From: Haemophilus sputorum CCUG 13788
GTDB taxonomy: Bacteria > Pseudomonadota > Gammaproteobacteria > Enterobacterales > Pasteurellaceae
NCBI RefSeq assembly: GCF_000238795.1
Contig: NZ_AFNK01000004.1
Span: 1-48,132 of the forward strand
Length of the DNA: 48,132 bases
Direction: 5' to 3'
Shown: one piece after another, positions 19,216 through 28,449 of the stretch
How positions within the stretch are numbered: the stretch's first letter is position 1
Layout of the letters: the number at the start of each line of letters is the position of its first letter
The notes under the pieces: model-generated
The model's database searches: none
Told to the model about the DNA's origin: nothing
Seen by the model: only the letters and a program-made list of their open reading frames with translations
Translations under genes and position numbers: made by a program

Positions 19216-20187
19216 CTATTTACCTGATGCACAAAGTGGGATTTCTTGTAGGTAGGCACTATCGAAACCCACTAATGGCAAGTTTGTATGCGCAAATGGG
19301 CGAAGAAGTTGATGCTGCATAAGGTTTGCAGTATCAAGCCCTGGTGCCATATTAGGGGTATATTGTTGCGCGATGCGTGCTAGTTGGCTTAAGCCTAAAG
19401 TGGATTCAATACTAGAACTAATTACCGCATTCAAACCCAGTTGATGGGCTTGTTTAATTAAATTGATACATTTATTTAAAGACCCAATCAATGTCGGCTT
19501 GAGGACGATAGCATTCAGATTTTCAGTTTTTTGCATGCAGAACTTGGACTCTCGAACAGTTTCATCCCAAGCAATGGCAATCCCTGTTTGTGCTGCAAAT
19601 TGCAGTGATTGTGCCGGTAATTGGCAAGGTTCTTCAATGAATTGAATCCGTGAGCGGTGCGGTTTTGCAATTTGTTCAGCAAATTCGACCGCTTGTGAAA
19701 GATTCCAAGCACGGTTGGCATCTAAGCGGAGTGTTAAATGGGGAAATTGTTCGAAGAGTTGGTTTGCTAGATTGCCTTCTTGTTTATGATTAAACCCGAC
19801 TTTAATTTTTCCAAGCGGTTGGCTTTGTTGGGCAATTTTCTCGCTAAATGTCGCAAAATTGCCATCACATAAAATTGCCGATTGAAAATTGCTTTCTGAA
19901 CCTAATTCGCCATGTAATTCAGCAAATGCACAGCTAATCCCAAAAGCCACAGATGGCGGAAGCTGATCCCATAATGAATGAGGCTCTAACGCCCATTGGA
20001 TAGCAGCAGATTGAGCCTCTTTCAAAGATTCTTGGCTAAAACCTGGTAGTGGGGCAATTTCACCCAAACCGATTTTACCTTGTTGGTTTAGTTGAATAAT
20101 CAGCCCTTCGCGTATGCTTAGTGGCTGTTTGCGGAGAACTACGCCTGTTTGGCATGGTAAAGCGTAGTGGTAAAGCGTAATTTTCAT
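19216..20187 (-). CDS. menC: o-Succinylbenzoate synthase
   Basis: Enolase-superfamily enzyme that dehydrates SHCHC to o-succinylbenzoate in menaquinone synthesis. 323 residues against 320 in E. coli. The Lys pair is in LGKIKVGFNHK, the metal-binding Asp in LRLDANRAW, the Glu in FIEEPCQLPAQ, and the next Asp in AWDETVRE; a late Lys lies in IVLKPTLIGS. The frame extends to 20235, but MKITLYHYALPCQTG at 20187 matches the family N-terminus and has TGGAAAA upstream. It carries internal USS copies (for example 19687). It diverges from metG. Confidence 0.93.
   Translation of the reverse strand: MKITLYHYALPCQTGVVLRKQPLSIREGLIIQLNQQGKIGLGEIAPLPGFSQESLKEAQSAAIQWALEPHSLWDQLPPSVAFGISCAFAELHGELGSESNFQSAILCDGNFATFSEKIAQQSQPLGKIKVGFNHKQEGNLANQLFEQFPHLTLRLDANRAWNLSQAVEFAEQIAKPHRSRIQFIEEPCQLPAQSLQFAAQTGIAIAWDETVRESKFCMQKTENLNAIVLKPTLIGSLNKCINLIKQAHQLGLNAVISSSIESTLGLSQLARIAQQYTPNMAPGLDTANLMQHQLLRPFAHTNLPLVGFDSAYLQEIPLCASGK
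19687..19696 (-). repeat. USS core inside menC
   Basis: GACCGCTTGT on the plus strand, the exact complement of ACAAGCGGTC, preceded by AAATTC, which fits the T-rich extension. Confidence 0.75.
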
Positions 20188-20219
20188 AATTTTCCATTTG
20201 CAAAAAATTAGCAAAATTC

Positions 20220-20229
20220 TACCGCTTGT
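20220..20229 (-). repeat. USS in the menC/metG intergenic region
   Basis: The minus strand reads ACAAGCGGTA then GAATTTTGCTAAT and TTTTTGCAAA, an almost ideal extended copy. No clear sigma-70 promoter was identified for either flanking gene. Confidence 0.75.
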
Positions 20230-20307
20230 CGGCAAGAATTCAAACTAGAAAAAAGCCCCCTTTTGAGCTAAAATCCTAAAGATTTTTACTTGATTAAAGA
20301 GAATAAG

Positions 20308-22365
20308 ATGTCAAACCAAAATAGAAAAATACTTGTTACCTGTGCGCTACCTTATGCAAATGGCGCAATCCATTTAGGACATATGCTTGAGCATATCCAA
20401 GCGGATATTTGGGTACGCTTTCAACGTATGCGTGGCAACGAAGTGCATTTTGTTTGTGCAGATGATGCACACGGCACACCGATTATGCTTAATGCAGCAA
20501 AACAGGGGATTACGCCAGAACAACTTATCGAAAAAGCGAAAACCGATCACGTTGCTGATTTTAAAGGCTTTAATATCAGCTTTGATAACTACCATTCTAC
20601 TCACAGCGAAGAAAACCGTGAAATTACGACTGCGATGTATTTAAAGCTGAAAGAAAATGGTTTTATTAAAAGTCGTGTAATTTCACAGCTTTTCGATCCA
20701 GAAAAAGAGATGTTCTTGCCAGATCGCTTTGTAAAAGGAACTTGCCCGAAATGTAAAGCAGAAGATCAATATGGTGATAACTGTGAAGTTTGCGCATCTA
20801 CTTATAGCCCGATGGATCTTATCAATCCACGTTCAGCTGTTTCAGGTGCAACCCCTATTGTGAAAGAATCGGAACACTTCTTCTTTGACTTACCAAGTTT
20901 TGAGGGAATGTTAAAAGAGTGGACACGCTCTGGTTCACTTCAACCTGAAATTGCCAACAAAATGCAAGAGTGGTTTGAAAGTGGGTTACAACAATGGGAC
21001 ATCAGCCGTGATGCGCCTTACTTTGGTTTCCCAATTCCAGGTGCAGAGAACAAATTCTTCTATGTGTGGTTAGATGCGCCTATTGGCTACATGGCATCAT
21101 TCAAAAATCTTTGCGACCGCACAGGCATTGATTACAACGAATTCTGGAAAAAAGATTCAACAACAGAGCTTTATCATTTTATCGGTAAAGACATCGTTTA
21201 TTTCCATAGCCTATTTTGGCCGGCGATGTTAGATGGCTGTGAACAACGTAAACCAACCAATGTGTTTGCGCATGGTTATGTGACGGTGGATGGCGTGAAA
21301 ATGTCGAAATCTCGCGGAACATTTATTCAAGCCAGCACCTATTTAAAACATATCGATCCTGAATGTTTACGTTACTATTATGCGGCAAAATTAAACGAGC
21401 GTATTGAAGATTTAGACTTGAGTCTTGAAGATTTCGTCCAACGTGTAAACAGCGATATCGTAAACAAATTAGTGAACTTAGCTTCTCGCAATGCAAGTTT
21501 TATTGCAAAACGTTTTGAAGGAAAATTAGCGGATAAACTTGAAGATGAAGCGCTTTTCGCTGAATTTGTTGCACAATCAGAGCAAATTGCAGCACATTTC
21601 GAAGCGCGTGAATATAATAAAGCAATCCGTTTAATTATGGATTTAGCTGACCGCGCAAACAAATATGTTGATGACAAAGCGCCTTGGGTTATTGCTAAAG
21701 AAGAAGGTCGAGAAGCGGAATTACAAGCGGTTTGTTCAATGGGTATTGAATTATTCCGTGTGTTAATGAGTTATTTAAAACCTGTTTTACCACAGCTTGC
21801 AGAACGTGCTGAAGCGTTCTTACAAACAGAATTAAGCTGGGAAACTATTGCCCAACCATTATTAGGCAAAACAGTTGCACCATTTAAATCATTGTTCTCT
21901 CGTCTTGAGAAAAAACAGATTGATGCAGTGATTGAAGAAACGAAACAGCTTTTTGCAGAACAAACCAAAAATGAACCGAAAAAAGGAAAACAAGCGGTGG
22001 AAAATCCAGAAAATCTTGCAATTGAGCCAATTGCCCCAGAAATCACCATTGATGATTTTGCAAAATTAGACTTACGCGTCGCTAAAGTAATTAGCTGTGA
22101 GGCGGTGCCAGAATCAAATAAATTACTGAAATTCCAATTAGATTTAGGCGATCACCAACGCCAAGTTTTCTCTGGGATTAAAGCGGCTTATAATCATCCA
22201 GAAGAATTAAATGGTCGTTTTGTGATTATGGTGGCAAACCTTGCACCTCGCAAAATGAAATTTGGTATGTCTGAAGGCATGATTTTATCTGCGGGTACAG
22301 GGGGAGCAGATTTATTCTTACTTTCTGCTGATGAAGGTATTCGTGCAGGTATGCAAGTAAAATAA
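20308..22365 (+). CDS. metG: Methionyl-tRNA synthetase
   Basis: Charges tRNA-Met with methionine in the cytoplasm. 685 residues. The class I HIGH box is HLGHMLEH near the N-terminus; the zinc knuckle is [17 protein letters not shown]; the KMSKS box is [12 protein letters not shown]-terminal dimerisation and tRNA-binding OB domain (about residues 585-685: [20 protein letters not shown]) is present, as in E. coli (677). An upstream in-frame TTG at 20290 is not needed: [19 protein letters not shown] at 20308 is the conserved start, with AAGAGA upstream. Divergent from menC. Confidence 0.97.
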   Translation: MSNQNRKILVTCALPYANGAIHLGHMLEHIQADIWVRFQRMRGNEVHFVCADDAHGTPIMLNAAKQGITPEQLIEKAKTDHVADFKGFNISFDNYHSTHSEENREITTAMYLKLKENGFIKSRVISQLFDPEKEMFLPDRFVKGTCPKCKAEDQYGDNCEVCASTYSPMDLINPRSAVSGATPIVKESEHFFFDLPSFEGMLKEWTRSGSLQPEIANKMQEWFESGLQQWDISRDAPYFGFPIPGAENKFFYVWLDAPIGYMASFKNLCDRTGIDYNEFWKKDSTTELYHFIGKDIVYFHSLFWPAMLDGCEQRKPTNVFAHGYVTVDGVKMSKSRGTFIQASTYLKHIDPECLRYYYAAKLNERIEDLDLSLEDFVQRVNSDIVNKLVNLASRNASFIAKRFEGKLADKLEDEALFAEFVAQSEQIAAHFEAREYNKAIRLIMDLADRANKYVDDKAPWVIAKEEGREAELQAVCSMGIELFRVLMSYLKPVLPQLAERAEAFLQTELSWETIAQPLLGKTVAPFKSLFSRLEKKQIDAVIEETKQLFAEQTKNEPKKGKQAVENPENLAIEPIAPEITIDDFAKLDLRVAKVISCEAVPESNKLLKFQLDLGDHQRQVFSGIKAAYNHPEELNGRFVIMVANLAPRKMKFGMSEGMILSAGTGGADLFLLSADEGIRAGMQVK
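21723..21731 (+). repeat. USS core inside metG
   Basis: ACAAGCGGT, encoding part of L-Q-A-V. A second copy lies at 21990 in the low-complexity linker before the tRNA-binding domain. Confidence 0.65.
21990..21998 (+). repeat. USS core in the metG linker
   Basis: ACAAGCGGT encodes K-Q-A-V in the charged linker between the anticodon-binding and C-terminal domains, a tolerant position. Confidence 0.65.
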
Positions 22366-22438
22366 TGCCTTGTGATAAAACGCTCTCCTGAAAGGGGGAG
22401 CGGAGATAGGCAAATTACCCACAATTTAGGAGGCAATC

Positions 22439-22828
22439 ATGACGCTTTCTCAAAAACTGACTTTTGCAATTCTTCCCCTATTTTTGACCGCTTGTGCGCT
22501 GACACCTGCACAAAAAGCGGCACAAGAAGCGCGCCGAATCAAGGCACAACAAGCATTGCAAGTTGACTTAGCAAAACAGTGTGATGCAGAAACGGCAGAG
22601 TTAATGCAACAGCAATTCAACCCGCCAATTGGGCAAACTGAAAAAGAAAAGGCGGACTTTGAAAAGCGTTATGTTGAAAAGGTTAACCGCCCTCTATTCC
22701 AAGCATGTTACAAAATGGCATTGCAGAATTATCAAGCGCAACAAGCTTTAGAAGAAATGCAAGATCGCTATTGGCGGGATCGTGATTTTTACGGTTCGCC
22801 ATGGTATCCATGTTTTTATTGTTGGTAG
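22439..22828 (+). CDS. Small predicted lipoprotein
   Basis: 129 residues with a lipoprotein signal peptide: hydrophobic LTFAILPLFLTAC, with lipobox L-T-A-C and Cys near residue 20. The mature part is charged and Gln/Ala-rich, probably helical (KAAQEARRIKAQQALQ and YQAQQALEEMQDRYWRDRD), and ends with aromatic and Cys residues (PWYPCFYCW). Function not recognised. GGAGG lies 6 nt upstream of the ATG, and a terminator follows. The DNA encoding the lipobox is itself a USS (22486-22495). It follows metG by 73 bp, in which a GC-rich hairpin (CGCTCTCC/GGGGGAGCG) lacks a T run. Confidence 0.8.
   Translation: MTLSQKLTFAILPLFLTACALTPAQKAAQEARRIKAQQALQVDLAKQCDAETAELMQQQFNPPIGQTEKEKADFEKRYVEKVNRPLFQACYKMALQNYQAQQALEEMQDRYWRDRDFYGSPWYPCFYCW
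22486..22495 (-). repeat. USS that encodes a lipobox
   Basis: GACCGCTTGT read in frame supplies Thr-Ala-Cys of the LTAC lipobox, so the uptake signal doubles as the lipid-attachment site. Confidence 0.75.
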
Positions 22829-22858
22829 AAAAAATCTACAATCTTTATCAAAAAAATG

Positions 22859-22895
22859 AACCCAATCAGCGGAATTTTGATTGGGTTATTTTTTT
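22859..22895 (+). terminator. Rho-independent terminator of the lipoprotein gene
   Basis: AACCCAATCA / TGATTGGGTT stem (10 bp) followed by ATTTTTTT, 30 bp after the stop codon. Confidence 0.85.
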
Positions 22896-22903
22896 ATAAA
22901 CTT

Positions 22904-22975
22904 CTTTACAATCCTTATAAATCAAGCCTTTACAATCTTTATTCATCCTTTCTTTACAATTCAGAAACGCTTGCC
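22904..22975 (+). repeat. Three imperfect 24-bp tandem repeats upstream of the autotransporter gene
   Basis: CTTTACAATC begins at 22904 and 22928, and CTTTACAATT at 22952, an exact 24-bp period with diverging ends (CTTATAAATC, TTTATTCATC). A related TCTACAATCTTTATC lies further up near 22836. The third unit supplies the -35 element of the promoter. Confidence 0.75.
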
Positions 22976-22981
22976 TATAAT
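22953..22981 (+). promoter_or_regulatory. Sigma-70 promoter of the Hap-like autotransporter
   Basis: -35 TTTACA (22953-22958), a 17-nt spacer, and a perfect -10 TATAAT (22976-22981). The expected start near 22988 leaves a leader of about 100 nt containing a 7-bp hairpin TGGTTGG/CCAACCA (23001-23018) and a small GCTG/CAGC hairpin. Confidence 0.75.
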
Positions 22982-23091
22982 TCACGCAGTTTTGAATGTC
23001 TGGTTGGTCGTCCAACCACTTTGCTGGTATCAGCCTATTCAAACCAAACGTATTTTTCAAATCATCTCAACTTCATTTTTAAGGGAATAAT

Positions 23092-26000
23092 ATGGAGAAA
23101 AATAATTTCTTCCGCCCGACATTGGTCGCCGTGGCGGTCTCCTTAATTTGCGCTTCAGCGCAGTCTGCTATCGTTCGTAACGATGTCGATTACCAATACT
23201 TCCGTGATTTTGCTGAAAATAAAGGGGCTTTCCGTCCTGGCGTGAGCAATGTTGGTGTTTATAACAACCAAGGACAGCATGTTGGTACTATGTTACCAAA
23301 TGTACCGATGCCTGATCTTGCGGTCACTAACCGTCGCCAAGGTGTGGCAACGCTTTTCCACCCACAATACGTAACAAGTGTAAAACACATCAGTGGTTAT
23401 TACGGTGAAGTTCAATATGGTGATGATGGTAACAATCCAGACAACCATCACTTCAATTATTTAGTGGTTGAGCAAAATAACCATCCAGGTTTAGACTTCC
23501 AAACCCCTCGTTTACATAAACTTGTCACTGAAGTGGCTCCAATTCCAGTTAATGTGGCTGAATCACGTCAAAACGGATTGCTAGATAAATCACGCTATCC
23601 TTATTTTGTTCGCGTGGGTGCAGGTATTCAAAAATCTCGTAATCAATATGGACAAAATAGCAATGTGGCAGACTATTACCAATATTTAATTGGTGGTACG
23701 CCAATGCGTCCAGTAAGCTCAGATGCTTCAAAAGTTCAATTTGATGGTAATCTTTTTAATGATGGCTTATCTACTTATGGCTTACCTGGTGATAGTGGCT
23801 CTCCATTATTTGTTTACGATGCAAAAGAAAAACGTTGGGAATTAGCGGGTAACCTAGCGACGTACTATGGTGAGGGTGATTCTCGCAATGATTATACTGT
23901 TGCACAAAACCAGTATATGACGAATGCGGTTAAAGACGATGAAATTGATTTCCCTATTCGTGCGAAAACAATTTATTGGAAAGGGGAAGGGGCTTCTAGT
24001 TCAAAATTAAAACTTGCTGATCCTGCTAAAAAACATCTTGATACTGGGACAGAACGTCCTTCGCTTGCTAATGGTAAAACTGCACACTTTAGTGGTGTAG
24101 ATGGTAGCGAAATTGTATTACAAAGTAGCATTAACCAAGGTGCTGGTGCACTTTATTTCAATAACAACATGACCGTGCGTGCTGAGAAGAATAATGATAC
24201 TTGGACTGGCGCAGGTGTAGTGGTTAATGGCAATAAAACGGTAAACTGGCAGGTGAAAAACCCGCAAGGCGACCGTTTATCTAAATTAGGTACTGGTACG
24301 TTATTAGTTAATGGTAAAGGAAAAAACCTTGGCGATATTAGCGTAGGTGATGGTACGGTTATTTTGGATCAAAAAGCAGAAAATGGCCAACAACAAGCCT
24401 TTAACCAAGTTGGGATTACCAGTGGTCGTGGTACAGTCGTATTAGCGAATGATAAACAAGTTAACCCAAATAATATTTACTTTGGTTTCCGTGGTGGTCG
24501 CCTAGATCTTAATGGTAATGCATTAAGCTTCAACTACATTCAAAACGCAGATGATGGTGCAAAAATTGTAAACCATAACCGAAATCAGACCGCTTCTATC
24601 ACAATCGGTAAAGATTTATCTGAAAATGAGTTAGAGTGGGTAAATTGGGGTAAAAAACCAGAAACCGCTTTAGGTGTTTATGAGTATGTAAATACGCATA
24701 GAAATAATCGTACTGATTATTTCCGCTTAAAACCAAATGGTAACCCGAATCAATACTTTCCACTTGATCAAAATTCAAGTAACGATTGGGAATTCTTAGG
24801 CAGTAATAAAGCCGATGCGATCAAAAAAATCAGTGCGTCGCATGCAATGGCAACCTTCAGTGGTAGCTTAGGGGAAACTGATAGTAGCCGTCCAAATGGC
24901 GGATTAAATGTAACTTTTAACCCAAGTAATTCAAATAACTTGTTATTACTAAACGGTGGGGCAAATTTAAACGGTAACCTGAATGTTGAAAAAGGCAGCG
25001 TTGTTCTTTCTGGTGTGCCTGTAGCACACGCTTACGACTATCTAAGAAATAAAGAAGTGGTAAGAGAAAATGAATGGACAGACCGTCAATTTACTGCGCG
25101 TGAATTTAATGTAGCGGGTAATGCAAAGCTTGAGAGTGGACGTAATGTTTCTCAATTAAACGGTAATTTCAACGCTAAAGATCAAGGTCAAATTAAATTA
25201 GGCTTTGTTCAAGGTGAATCGAAAAACTGTATGCGTTCAAGCCATACTGGTGAAACCAAGTGTGACAATAATGCGGTATTAAGCCAATCAGTATTTAACC
25301 AATTACCAACAACTAAAGTAACGGGTAATGTGAATTTACAAAACCAAAGCCAATTCCAATTAGGAAAAGCGCATTTGGTTGGTCGCATTAATGCAGATAC
25401 TCAAACACAGGTAACCTTAAAACCACAAAGCCAATGGACATTAACCGGAAATAGTAACGTAGGTAATTTATCACTTGCAAATAGCGTAGTGTTGTTAAAC
25501 CAACGTTATGATGAAATCAGCAATAATTACAAAGGTAATGTTGATTTTAACCAATTAACGATTAACGGTAATTTAACCGGGACTGGTTCTTTCCGTTTCT
25601 TAACCAATGCCGCTGCTGGTCGTGGTGACATGATGGTGGTTAATGGTGTAGCAAATGGTGCTTTCGAAATTGCATTGAAAAACACTGGTGCTGAACCAGA
25701 TGCAATTAGCCCATTAAGCTTAGTGAAATTAAATAATTCACAACAGCGTAATGCGAATGCGCGTTTCACATTAGAAAATGGTTATGTAGATTTAGGTGCT
25801 TATCGTTATATTCTTGCAAATAACAATAATGACTACCGTCTTTATAACCCATTACGCGATGCGCAAGTAAACCATAGTGCGAGTACACAAACTCAAGAGC
25901 TTAGCCGAGAAGAGTATGAAGCAGTTCAGCGTCAGATCAAAGCAAAACAGAAAGAGTTGAATGGCTTAAATGCACAATATGAGCGAGCTAAAAAACAAAC

Positions 26001-27564
26001 TGATGCAAAAAATGCTGAAGTGAATAGATTGCAAAATACAGTTAATCAAACGGATGCAAAATTACAGAGCGTAGTTGGACAGTACAATGCGTTAAGCCAA
26101 ACCCAAAAAGCGAAACGTAACCAATTGTATAGCCAATACAATCAGTTAATTAATACCTTAAAACAGCAAAATAATCGCTTAACTACAGCGAAAAATGCTG
26201 CAGCTGCATTATTAAAAACGCAAGAAAATGCGACTAATTTAGTGGCTAAATTGCGTCAAGAGATTGCTGGTTTAGAATCAAGCAAAACATCGCAAAAAGT
26301 AGTTAATATTGATAAAGCTCGTCAGCTATGCGAAGCACAAGGGGTAAATCATGCAGTTTGTGCGAAAGTAGTGAGAATTGCGAATGCAAGCGGTTTAACT
26401 AGCTTTGAAAATGCATTAGATATTGCGATTCAACGCTTAGAAAATGCAGAAAAAGCGCTTGAATTAGCTCAGGCTGAAGGTAATGCTCAAGCAATTGTTT
26501 ATGCGAAGGATGCTGTAGAAAGTGCTTCTAAAGATGTATTAACCAGTTTAGAAGATAACTATGATAGTTTAGCTGAAATTGAGCAATTCTTAGCTGAAAA
26601 TGCATCAAATACTTCAGAAAGTACTAATACTAAACTAGCTGAAATGTTAGCAGCAAAAGCAAACTTAGAAAACAGTCAAGCTCAATCTGCATTAGTGAGC
26701 CGTTATTCTAATACTGCGCTATCTGAAATGTCGGCTAATGTAAATCTAGCATTACAAATTGGACGTAATCTTGATCGTCATTTGTTAAGCCATGATAAAG
26801 CCAATGTTTGGGTAAATACGGAATCAGCAAAACAGAACTATCACTCTGATTTCTATCGTCCGTATAAACAAAATGTAACACTTACGCAAATCGGTGCAGC
26901 GCATGATGTGAACGATAACGTACAAATTGGTGCAGTATTATCACATTCTCGAGCAAGCAATACATTTGATGAAAATGTGAATGGTAAAAACCGTTTAACT
27001 GCGTTGAATGCTTATGTGAAAGGTAAATGGGATAATGGCGCATTTGCTAGCCTTGATCTTGGTTATGGTCGTAGCCGTAATACCGTAGATTTCGATGGCC
27101 AAAGCAATGTGTTCCACCGTAATTTGTTTAACGTTGGTGCAAATGCTGGCGTACAATGGGATTGGGGTGTAAATGTTCAACCATCTGTTGGTGTACGTTA
27201 TCATCGTTTATCTAAAGCAAATTATCATTTAGCAGAAGCGAAGGTGGAAAGTAAAGCATTAAATCTGATGACTTATCGTGCAGGTTTAGCATTAAACAAA
27301 ACCTTTGATGTAGCGGGTGTAAAATTAACACCAAGTTTAGCTTCTTACTACAATGACGCAACACAGCGTAAAATGGCTGTAAATGGTGCATTATCTGTAA
27401 ATGATATCGGTATGCAGCAACAATTTGGTCGTTATTTTAACCACGAAGCTGGATTAGCTGCTCAATTTAATCAATGGCAAGTAAGTGCTCAAGTGGGAAT
27501 GCTTAAAGGGTCAGATATTACTACCCAAAAATATGCGGCCTTTAAACTTGGTTATACTTGGTAG
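23092..27564 (+). CDS. Hap/IgA1-protease-like autotransporter serine protease (S6 family)
   Basis: Type Va autotransporter of 1490 residues. The signal peptide ends near residue 26 (ASAQSA). An S6 protease domain follows with triad H99 (VKH), D135 (LDFQTPRLHKL) and S235 (LPGDSGSPLF). A long beta-helix passenger resembles H. influenzae Hap and IgA1 protease: GAGALYFNNN, WTGAGVVV, NPQGDRLSKLGTGTLLVNGK, NNIYFGFRGGRLDLNGNAL. A conserved Cys pair lies at C713/C724. The outer-membrane barrel occupies about residues 1220-1490 (LVSRYSNTALSEMSANVN... ending LGYTW). Between them a linker of roughly 290 residues is predicted to be coiled coil, with an extra pair C1080/C1090. Whether it cleaves IgA1, host matrix or itself cannot be told; Hap-like adhesion is equally likely. 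Confidence 0.9.
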   Translation: MEKNNFFRPTLVAVAVSLICASAQSAIVRNDVDYQYFRDFAENKGAFRPGVSNVGVYNNQGQHVGTMLPNVPMPDLAVTNRRQGVATLFHPQYVTSVKHISGYYGEVQYGDDGNNPDNHHFNYLVVEQNNHPGLDFQTPRLHKLVTEVAPIPVNVAESRQNGLLDKSRYPYFVRVGAGIQKSRNQYGQNSNVADYYQYLIGGTPMRPVSSDASKVQFDGNLFNDGLSTYGLPGDSGSPLFVYDAKEKRWELAGNLATYYGEGDSRNDYTVAQNQYMTNAVKDDEIDFPIRAKTIYWKGEGASSSKLKLADPAKKHLDTGTERPSLANGKTAHFSGVDGSEIVLQSSINQGAGALYFNNNMTVRAEKNNDTWTGAGVVVNGNKTVNWQVKNPQGDRLSKLGTGTLLVNGKGKNLGDISVGDGTVILDQKAENGQQQAFNQVGITSGRGTVVLANDKQVNPNNIYFGFRGGRLDLNGNALSFNYIQNADDGAKIVNHNRNQTASITIGKDLSENELEWVNWGKKPETALGVYEYVNTHRNNRTDYFRLKPNGNPNQYFPLDQNSSNDWEFLGSNKADAIKKISASHAMATFSGSLGETDSSRPNGGLNVTFNPSNSNNLLLLNGGANLNGNLNVEKGSVVLSGVPVAHAYDYLRNKEVVRENEWTDRQFTAREFNVAGNAKLESGRNVSQLNGNFNAKDQGQIKLGFVQGESKNCMRSSHTGETKCDNNAVLSQSVFNQLPTTKVTGNVNLQNQSQFQLGKAHLVGRINADTQTQVTLKPQSQWTLTGNSNVGNLSLANSVVLLNQRYDEISNNYKGNVDFNQLTINGNLTGTGSFRFLTNAAAGRGDMMVVNGVANGAFEIALKNTGAEPDAISPLSLVKLNNSQQRNANARFTLENGYVDLGAYRYILANNNNDYRLYNPLRDAQVNHSASTQTQELSREEYEAVQRQIKAKQKELNGLNAQYERAKKQTDAKNAEVNRLQNTVNQTDAKLQSVVGQYNALSQTQKAKRNQLYSQYNQLINTLKQQNNRLTTAKNAAAALLKTQENATNLVAKLRQEIAGLESSKTSQKVVNIDKARQLCEAQGVNHAVCAKVVRIANASGLTSFENALDIAIQRLENAEKALELAQAEGNAQAIVYAKDAVESASKDVLTSLEDNYDSLAEIEQFLAENASNTSESTNTKLAEMLAAKANLENSQAQSALVSRYSNTALSEMSANVNLALQIGRNLDRHLLSHDKANVWVNTESAKQNYHSDFYRPYKQNVTLTQIGAAHDVNDNVQIGAVLSHSRASNTFDENVNGKNRLTALNAYVKGKWDNGAFASLDLGYGRSRNTVDFDGQSNVFHRNLFNVGANAGVQWDWGVNVQPSVGVRYHRLSKANYHLAEAKVESKALNLMTYRAGLALNKTFDVAGVKLTPSLASYYNDATQRKMAVNGALSVNDIGMQQQFGRYFNHEAGLAAQFNQWQVSAQVGMLKGSDITTQKYAAFKLGYTW

Positions 27565-27585
27565 TTGATAACCCTCAATGAAAAC

Positions 27586-27612
27586 AAAGGGCGTGCATTG
27601 CACGCCCTTTTT
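27586..27612. terminator. Bidirectional terminator between the autotransporter and satD
   Basis: AAAGGGCGTGCA / TGCACGCCCTTT, 12-bp arms separated by one base, followed by TT and a T-rich stretch. It lies between two convergent genes. Confidence 0.85.
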
Positions 27613-27633
27613 ACGTTTTATCTTTTATATTTT

Positions 27634-28440
27634 TTATAACAAAGATGGTGCCGCGTTAATTAACACACGGGTATATTCTTGTGTTGGCGTATCAAATACT
27701 TCATCAGCACTGCCACTTTCAACCATCTGTCCACCATTCATGACGACAATGCGATCAGAAACTTGATGCACGGTTTGTAAATCGTGAGAGATAAAGACCA
27801 TGGCTAAATTTAACTCTTTTTTCAAGTCAGCTAACAAGTTAAGAACTTGTGCGCGAACGGATACATCCAGTGCAGAAGTAGGTTCATCAGCCACAATAAG
27901 TTTTGGGTTAAGCGCTAGTGCACGGGCAATCGCCACACGTTGTTTTTGCCCGCCTGAAAGACGGGTTGGTTCAACGAGTGCAGCAGAGCGTGGAAGTCCT
28001 ACGCGAGAAAGTAATTCATATACCCGTTTTTCTCGCTCACCTGGTGTTAGGATGTTATGGATATCCATTGGATCTTTTAAGATATCTAACACACGCATTC
28101 TTGGATTTAATGCGGTAGCTGGGTCTTGGAAAATAACAGATACTTGGCGGCCGAATTGCTTACGCGCTTCAGCACTACCATATTTCATCTGCAAGCCATT
28201 AAATTTAACTTCCCCAGAGGTTGGTTTTTGTAAGCCAATCATCACATTAGCAAGAGTGGATTTTCCGCAACCAGATTGTCCTACTAACCCAACTGTTTCA
28301 CCTGCATGAATAGCTAGACTAACATTATTCACAGCCGTAAATTTTTTCGGATTAAATAGCGTGCCATCACGAGAAGCAAATTGCACCACAATATTTGAGA
28401 GCTCAATAATTGGCTGCTCTTTTAAAGGTTTCATGCTCAT
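27634..28440 (-). CDS. satD: Sialic acid ABC transporter ATP-binding protein (SatD-like)
   Basis: ATPase of the dipeptide/nickel (DppF/OppF) type. 268 residues with Walker A GQSGCGKST (about residues 54-62), Q-loop VIFQDP, signature LSGGQKQR, Walker B LIVADEP and switch His FISHD. AGGAGG lies 5 nt upstream of the first of two nearby ATGs. It is the last gene of a minus-strand operon divergent from nanE, nanK and nanA. The H. ducreyi satABCD sialic acid importer belongs to this transporter family; assignment here rests on family plus context. A peptide transporter is the alternative. Confidence 0.8.
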   Translation of the reverse strand: MSMKPLKEQPIIELSNIVVQFASRDGTLFNPKKFTAVNNVSLAIHAGETVGLVGQSGCGKSTLANVMIGLQKPTSGEVKFNGLQMKYGSAEARKQFGRQVSVIFQDPATALNPRMRVLDILKDPMDIHNILTPGEREKRVYELLSRVGLPRSAALVEPTRLSGGQKQRVAIARALALNPKLIVADEPTSALDVSVRAQVLNLLADLKKELNLAMVFISHDLQTVHQVSDRIVVMNGGQMVESGSADEVFDTPTQEYTRVLINAAPSLL

Positions 28441-28449
28441 GTTTTCCTC

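Noticed and set aside
22856-23146. Short plus-strand frame upstream of the autotransporter gene
   Set aside because: It spans the terminator, the tandem repeats and the promoter and overlaps the true signal peptide in another frame; no ribosome site.
23092-27564. Naming this gene iga outright
   Set aside because: The S6 triad and passenger fit both Hap and IgA1 protease, and the local sequence around D135 (PRLHKLVTE) is nearer Hap. Substrate cannot be decided from sequence.
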